A DNA stretch of 64,000 bases from PALSA-350 sp963794165 (lineage in GTDB: Bacteria; Acidobacteriota; Terriglobia; Terriglobales; Acidobacteriaceae), in the NCBI GenBank assembly GCA_963794165.1, contig CAWCCT010000001.1:1-64000 (forward strand). Reading direction: 5' to 3'. Position numbers and translations under genes: made by a program. Shown here one piece after another: positions 59,665 through 64,000 of the stretch (positions within the stretch are counted from its first letter, which is position 1; every line of letters begins with the position of its first letter). The notes beneath the pieces were generated by a model that made no database searches, was not told the origin of the DNA, and saw nothing but the letters and a program-made list of their open reading frames with translations.

Positions 59665-60683
59665 GCGAGCTCGACGATCAAGACGCCATGCAACGGGCCG
59701 ACGAAGCCGTCCTTAGGGAAAGCCGCAAACACACCCGCCGCAGCTTCGCCATCGCCGCAGTAAGCGCGGCTGCCGGGTGGGGCTTGTACGAGTGGATCGA
59801 CCATAGTCAGCAGCTGAGCATGCAGCCGAAACCCTTGCGCAGGGCCTTTCAAACGAATGCCGCGCTTTCGCACGCAATTTTTGACGATCGGGCGATGGCG
59901 CCGACCTACCCGTTGAAACGCGCCGAGGACCTGCGCGTCAACGGAGTCTACGGCCTGAAGCAGGCCCTTGTGCCGGAGAGTTGGCGGCTGCAGTTAACGG
60001 GGGTGGCAAATGCGCCCAGCTATGCTCAATATGCTGCCGATGTAACCGCCTGGGAATATCAGTATGCCGATGTGAAAAGCCACGAAGATCAGGGCCACGA
60101 TACCAAAGTAGCTCCCAGTGCCGACACGGCGGAGAAGATGGCGCCGGCTTCCATGGTTGCGACGGAAAAAATCCGCCAGGAACGTGCCGGGAAAATGATC
60201 CGGGGGCTGGAGGAAGCAGGTCGAAGCCGATCCACCCTGAACCCCGGCACACCGGGACTTCTGCTGACCATGGACGATGTCCTCAAGCTTCCCAAGCGTG
60301 ACCTGGTCACGCAGTTCAAGTGCATTGAGGGATGGAGCCAGATTGTCCATTGGAGCGGGGTGCGCATGGCAGACCTGTTCGCGGCCTACCCGCCGGAGAA
60401 ACGCCCCGATGGCCGCTTGCCGCGCTACGTGTACATGGAGACACCAAACGGTGACTACTATGTCGGTTACGATATGAGGGTTTGCCTGCATCCGCAAACG
60501 CTGCTGGTCACGGAGATGAGCGGCAGCCCCCTGACGCAATACCATGGCGCCCCGCTGCGGTTGCACGCGCCCACCAAGTACGGTTACAAGCAGATCAAGC
60601 GTATCGGCCTCATCGCCTACACCGACCAGCAGCCTGACGACTACTGGACCAAGCTCGGCTACGACTGGTACGCCGGCCTCTGA
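59661..60683 (+). CDS. Tat-exported molybdopterin-dependent oxidoreductase (SUOX-like fold)
   Basis: A 340-residue protein. Tat motif TRRSFAI at about 26-32 and hydrophobic AAVSAAAGWG. The molybdopterin domain has QFKCIEGWSQIVHWSGV, whose Cys should bind molybdenum, and YVYMETPNGDYYVGYDMR. The end YGYKQIKRIGLIAYTDQ fits MsrP/YedY relatives. A roughly 80-residue charged insertion (residues 140-215) is unusual. It is coupled to the cytochrome b gene. The substrate is unknown; methionine sulphoxide reduction (MsrP) is one candidate. Confidence 0.85.
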   Translation: MSELDDQDAMQRADEAVLRESRKHTRRSFAIAAVSAAAGWGLYEWIDHSQQLSMQPKPLRRAFQTNAALSHAIFDDRAMAPTYPLKRAEDLRVNGVYGLKQALVPESWRLQLTGVANAPSYAQYAADVTAWEYQYADVKSHEDQGHDTKVAPSADTAEKMAPASMVATEKIRQERAGKMIRGLEEAGRSRSTLNPGTPGLLLTMDDVLKLPKRDLVTQFKCIEGWSQIVHWSGVRMADLFAAYPPEKRPDGRLPRYVYMETPNGDYYVGYDMRVCLHPQTLLVTEMSGSPLTQYHGAPLRLHAPTKYGYKQIKRIGLIAYTDQQPDDYWTKLGYDWYAGL

Positions 60684-60690
60684 CAAAGGC

Positions 60691-60828
60691 CGGGTGCCCC
60701 ACATCTCGCTCGTTTTTTGCGAGATGTGGGATACCACCGCGCTCGACGTGCGGTGTTTGGAAAACCACGGGTTAAGAGTCGTGGTATCCCACATCTGCAG
60801 AAAACGAGCGAGATGTGGGGCACCCGGG
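60691..60828. repeat. R1 REP-like inverted pair
   Basis: Copies at 60691-60737 (minus orientation) and 60781-60828 (plus orientation; arm altered to acatctgcag), between convergent genes. The second copy has lost the perfect hairpin. Confidence 0.87.
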
Positions 60829-60854
60829 GTCTGCGGAACATCAACGGTCGAATG

Positions 60855-62252
60855 TCAGGTCTTGGCTAGCGCTTCGAGCACCATGCCTGCCGCGTGGGAG
60901 ACGCTCCCAGCGCCCAGGGTCAGGATGACGTCCCCGGCGGCGGCCTGGGAAACGGTTCGGCTTACCGCTTCTTCGAACGACGCGGCATACTGGACCTCTT
61001 TTCGGCCGACCGCACGTACCAGCGCGGGGGCGTCAACCCCGGAGATGGGTTCTTCGCTGGCTGCATAGATGTCCAGAACCTGGACCGTATCGGCGTCATC
61101 GAATGCGGTGGCAAACTCGCTCATCAGGTCCCGGGTGCGGGTGTAGCGATGCGGCTGAAAGATGACATGCACACGCGCGTAACCCGACTCCCGTGCCGCG
61201 CTCAGGGTGGCGCGAATCTCCGTGGGATGATGACCATAGTCGTCGACCACGTTCACCCCATGCGCACACCCTTTTAGCTGAAAGCGCCGATCCACTCCGC
61301 GAAAGCTGCGGAGCGCGTGCGCAACATCTTCACACGAAACCTCAAGCTGAGTACCAATGGCCACCGCGGCGGTTGCATTCAACACATTATGCCGGCCGGG
61401 CACGTTCAGCGAAAAGGGGCCGAGCACCATGCCGCCGGCAGCCACCTCGAAGCGGGATCGGACCCCGTCCACGACTGGAAGCATGCGCAGCACATAATCG
61501 GCACCAGGGGACGTGCCGTAGGTAAATACCCGCCGGTGCACCCGAGGCAGCAACGCCGCAAGCTGGGGGTTGTCGATACAAGCCGTACACGCGCCGTAAA
61601 ACGGAACCCGCTCCATAAATTCTAGGAAGGCCGCCTCCACGTCTTCCATGTCGCGGTAGCAATCCATATGCTCGCGATCGAGGTTGGTCACCACGGAGAG
61701 AATCGGCGAGAGCTTGAGAAACGACCGGTCACTTTCGTCGGCCTCAGCGACCAGGTATTGCGATTTTCCCAACCGGGCGTTCGACCCGAGCGCATCCACC
61801 CGGCCGCCGACCACCACGGTTGGGTCCAGCCCACCGGCCGCCAGCACCGTGGCAATCATGGACGTCGTCGTGGTCTTGCCGTGCATCCCGGCCACCGCGA
61901 TGCCGTATTTGAGCCGCATAAGCTCGGCCAGCATCTCGGCCCGCTGGATGACGGGTATCTTGCGCTGCCGCGCCTCGACAACCTCGGGGTTCTGCTCATT
62001 GACGGCAGAGCTGGTGACCACCACCCCGGAGCCCACCACGTTCGCGGCTGCGTGCCCCTGGAAGACGGTGGCGCCCAGGGTTCCCAGCCGATCGGTAATG
62101 CTGGATTGACGCAGGTCGGAGCCGGAAACGGCATAGCCGAGGGTCAGCAGTATTTCCGCGATCCCGCTCATGCCGATGCCGCCAATGCCAATGAAATGAA
62201 TGCGTTGCGCTTTCGCGAACATAGCAGGCGAGGGAAAGGTAGTGAGGGTCAC
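60855..62252 (-). CDS. murC: UDP-N-acetylmuramate--L-alanine ligase
   Basis: A 465-residue cytoplasmic ligase that adds L-Ala to UDP-MurNAc in peptidoglycan synthesis, using ATP. It has the N-terminal dinucleotide-like motif IHFIGIGGIGMSGIAEIL, the P-loop VAGMHGKTTTTSM, EADESDRSFLKLSP and NVVDDYGHHPTEI. GTG 62252 has AGGGG upstream; ATG 62222 (MFAKAQRIHF) matches the usual MurC N-terminus and is an equal alternative. murG lies upstream on the same strand, as in mur/dcw clusters, but 1.2 kb away. Confidence 0.96.
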   Translation of the reverse strand: MTLTTFPSPAMFAKAQRIHFIGIGGIGMSGIAEILLTLGYAVSGSDLRQSSITDRLGTLGATVFQGHAAANVVGSGVVVTSSAVNEQNPEVVEARQRKIPVIQRAEMLAELMRLKYGIAVAGMHGKTTTTSMIATVLAAGGLDPTVVVGGRVDALGSNARLGKSQYLVAEADESDRSFLKLSPILSVVTNLDREHMDCYRDMEDVEAAFLEFMERVPFYGACTACIDNPQLAALLPRVHRRVFTYGTSPGADYVLRMLPVVDGVRSRFEVAAGGMVLGPFSLNVPGRHNVLNATAAVAIGTQLEVSCEDVAHALRSFRGVDRRFQLKGCAHGVNVVDDYGHHPTEIRATLSAARESGYARVHVIFQPHRYTRTRDLMSEFATAFDDADTVQVLDIYAASEEPISGVDAPALVRAVGRKEVQYAASFEEAVSRTVSQAAAGDVILTLGAGSVSHAAGMVLEALAKT

Positions 62253-62482
62253 TTTCCCCTACTTTAGCAGCCGGAAGGTGCTGCTTCCCCTTGTGTGGCT
62301 GGAGCATCTAATACGTACGGCAAGCATGGCAAGCAATTTGCTTGCCACGGCTTAAGAAGAGCGCAACTTTTTACAGCAACTATGGTTTTATGTAGTAGGC
62401 ACCCGAAGTTAACCAGGAGTGCTCGGAGTATCGCCAAAGCGGTTGGTTACGCAATGCATGATGCCTTGGCGCGGAGGTCCAA

Positions 62483-63094
62483 ATGAAATTCCTCAGGTAT
62501 TTTCTGCTGCTCGGCGCCCTGATGGTTCCTGCAGCCTTACTGTCCACTCCTGCGAACGCCCAGGTCGGTGTAGGGATTGGGATCGGCGGCGGCTACGGAT
62601 ACGGGGATTACGGTTATGGGTACGGCTATCCTGCTCCGGTTTGCTCGTGGGGCTACTACAACTACTATCCCTATGCCTGCGCCCCTTATGGCTACTACGG
62701 ACCTAGCTGGTTCGTCGGCGGAGTCTTTATCGGCGCCGGCCCTTGGTATCACGGCTATTGGGGACGTGGTGGATACTACGGCTATCGCGGCGGGTACGGC
62801 TATCGCGGTGGAGTAGGCTATCGTGGCGGCGTTGGTTATCGCGGTGGAGTGGGCTATGCTCATACCGGTGGCAATTATGCACGCGGTGGGGCTGGCTACG
62901 CAGCCGGCGGGCACAGCATGGTAAGCAGTGGAGCCGGTGGCTACCACGGCGGAACAGCTGGTGGCTATCACGGCGGCGGTGGGTTCAGCGGCGGTGGTGG
63001 TGGCTTCCACGGCGGCGGTGGTGGTGGTGGCTTCCACGGCGGTGGTGGCGGATTCGGCGGTGGTGGACACGGTGGTGGTGGCGGACACCGGTAA
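62483..63094 (+). CDS. Glycine-rich secreted repeat protein
   Basis: A 203-residue exported protein. Signal peptide MKFLRYFLLLGALMVPAALL, cleavage near ANAQV. The mature part has Gly/Tyr runs (GYGYGDYGYGYGYP), tandem YRGGVG units (about residues 100-130), and a C-terminal Gly/His-rich tail (FHGGGGGGG). The two Cys in PVCSWGYYNYYPYACAP may pair. Codon use repeats ggcggtgg. The protein is likely surface-associated; function unknown. It is opposite in direction to murG and murC and breaks that cluster. Confidence 0.75.
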   Translation: MKFLRYFLLLGALMVPAALLSTPANAQVGVGIGIGGGYGYGDYGYGYGYPAPVCSWGYYNYYPYACAPYGYYGPSWFVGGVFIGAGPWYHGYWGRGGYYGYRGGYGYRGGVGYRGGVGYRGGVGYAHTGGNYARGGAGYAAGGHSMVSSGAGGYHGGTAGGYHGGGGFSGGGGGFHGGGGGGGFHGGGGGFGGGGHGGGGGHR

Positions 63095-63115
63095 CGCTGG
63101 AAAACGATCCACGGG

Positions 63116-63147
63116 AAACGGCTGGCTTCGGCCAGCCGTTTTCTTTT
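63116..63147 (+). terminator. Intrinsic terminator after the glycine-rich gene
   Basis: acggctggc, loop ttcg, gccagccgt, then tttctttt: a 9-bp GC-rich stem with stable tetraloop and a T-run, 22 bp after the stop. Confidence 0.9.
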
Positions 63148-63218
63148 GGGTTAGTTGCGTGAGAACTTGTAGTTAACCGTGTCGGTCCGTAGGAACGTCG
63201 AAGAGTAGCCCAAGCTCA

Positions 63219-63484
63219 GAATCTGTGTGAGAACCTCCTGGATAAGACGATGGGTGCCCTAGGTCTCGCTTTTGAGACCTGGGATCCTCCACGCAAATGC
63301 CGGAAGACCAAATCGGAGATCTCTAAGATCGAAAAAGCCACTCGATCGAATTCTCACGCACGCTCTCAAGTCCAGATGGAATGTGCAAAACTCGGGTCCG
63401 CCGGCATCTGCTTGAGGGATCCCAGGTCTCAAAAGCGAGACCTGGGGCACCCATCGCCTTGTCCAGGAGAATCTCACACAGACT
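63219..63484. repeat. Long inverted-repeat element of R2 type
   Basis: Left arm (63219 to about 63309) starts tctgtgtgagaacctcctgg and holds aggtctcgcttttgagacct. The right arm (about 63393-63484) mirrors it, ending gaatctcacacaga. About 65 bp match closely, with weaker similarity for about 25 more. It contains two R2 palindromes and encodes nothing. It lies between murG and the glycine-rich gene. Confidence 0.8.
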
Positions 63485-63545
63485 TGACAGTCCTGGTTTT
63501 TTTGCCGTCCCTATGGTACTTAACGCTTTGGTGGGTTTGACACTG

Positions 63546-64000
63546 TCAGGAAGACGCAAGGCTGGCGACCATCTCGGCAATCCTTGCAGCAGCCTGCGGA
63601 TGGGCGAAAGTACGCGCACACGCGGCCATCTCCGATAACTTGTTCCGATCGCTGAGCATGCCGGACAACGCACGCAACAACTTGTCTGCAGTCATATCTT
63701 GCTCCAGCAGCACCAGCGCGGCTCGCCCTTCCGCCAACACTTCCGCATTCTTTCGCTGGTGGTCGTCCGCGGCTTGAGGAAAAGGCACCAGCAGAGACGG
63801 CTTACCACTAGCCGCAAGCTCCGCGACCGTGCTGGCTCCGCTGCGCGCCAGTATCAGATCCGACATTTCAAACTGCCGGGGCATGTCTTCGAGAAAGGCC
63901 TGTACCCGCCAACGGCTAGTATCAGCGCCACTGGCCGCATACGCGGATTCGGTCGTTTCTGCATGGCGGGCTCCGGCCTGGTGGAGGATGGTGAGTCCTG
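63546..64000 (-). CDS. murG: UDP-N-acetylglucosamine--MurNAc-pentapeptide-lipid transferase, 3' part
   Basis: C-terminal part of MurG, running off the window's right edge (151 codons seen). The UDP-GlcNAc-binding motif FEMSDLILARSGASTVAELAA and PSLLVPFPQAADDHQRKNAE, with the conserved Q, are clear, and upstream AFLEDMPRQF is in frame. MurG makes lipid II at the inner membrane. The end is complete at 63546. Confidence 0.93.
   Translation of the reverse strand, partial: GLTILHQAGARHAETTESAYAASGADTSRWRVQAFLEDMPRQFEMSDLILARSGASTVAELAASGKPSLLVPFPQAADDHQRKNAEVLAEGRAALVLLEQDMTADKLLRALSGMLSDRNKLSEMAACARTFAHPQAAARIAEMVASLASS

Overview
The window looks like chromosomal DNA of an Acidobacteriota member, most likely class Terriglobia. 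This is an inference from several things: high GC content, families of short palindromic interspersed repeats, large secreted PIG-L and DUF255-type proteins, tandem RND pumps, and a mur cluster carrying murC and murG. No rRNA, tRNA or CRISPR array was seen.

Layout. 1-1075: two copies of an interspersed repeat, one of them split by an ORF-less group II intron on the minus strand. 1120-10838: a radical SAM enzyme with a LacI-type regulator, a FUSC-type exporter, a large secreted PIG-L deacetylase and an APC permease. About 11160-28400: a phage-derived region. It has a short leftward operon, a long inverted-repeat control region, rightward replication-type genes (DUF1376), an RNA polymerase sigma factor, fibre and tail-spike-like proteins with signal peptides, small virion-like proteins, a polyvalent-protein fragment, TerL, and then a leftward DnaB operon. 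No portal, capsid, tail-tube or integrase gene was recognised, so it looks like a reduced or rearranged prophage or a satellite-like element.

28781-42715: housekeeping and metabolic genes: SRAP/YedK, a decayed methyltransferase, an SDR dehydrogenase, a ROK kinase with a SulP transporter, MscS, a DUF255 thioredoxin-domain protein, an M20 peptidase, an alpha/beta hydrolase with glycerate 2-kinase, and a lipoprotein. 43713-52954: a complete four-gene RND efflux operon (adaptor, two inner-membrane permeases, outer-membrane lipoprotein) with overlapping starts and stops. 53317-53947: a REP pair beside a frameshifted RAYT transposase. 54033-60683: a YjhG-type xylonate dehydratase, a hexose-6-phosphate mutarotase, a molybdoenzyme fragment, PhzF, and a cytochrome b plus molybdopterin oxidoreductase pair. 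60855-64000: murC and the 3' part of murG, separated by a glycine-rich secreted protein gene and a long inverted-repeat element.

Four interspersed repeat families are visible: (A) the 'ggggctaaagccc ... ccctgatacaaagca' element; (B) a roughly 105-bp structured element whose stem covaries between copies; (R1) 11 REP-like palindromes, ten of them arranged as inverted pairs; and (R2) an 'aggtctcaaaagcgagacct' palindrome, including one element with roughly 65-90 bp arms. Three small basic paralogous proteins with a shared C-terminal motif are scattered through the window. Several genes carry single-base frameshifts, some in homopolymers, which could be real decay or assembly error.
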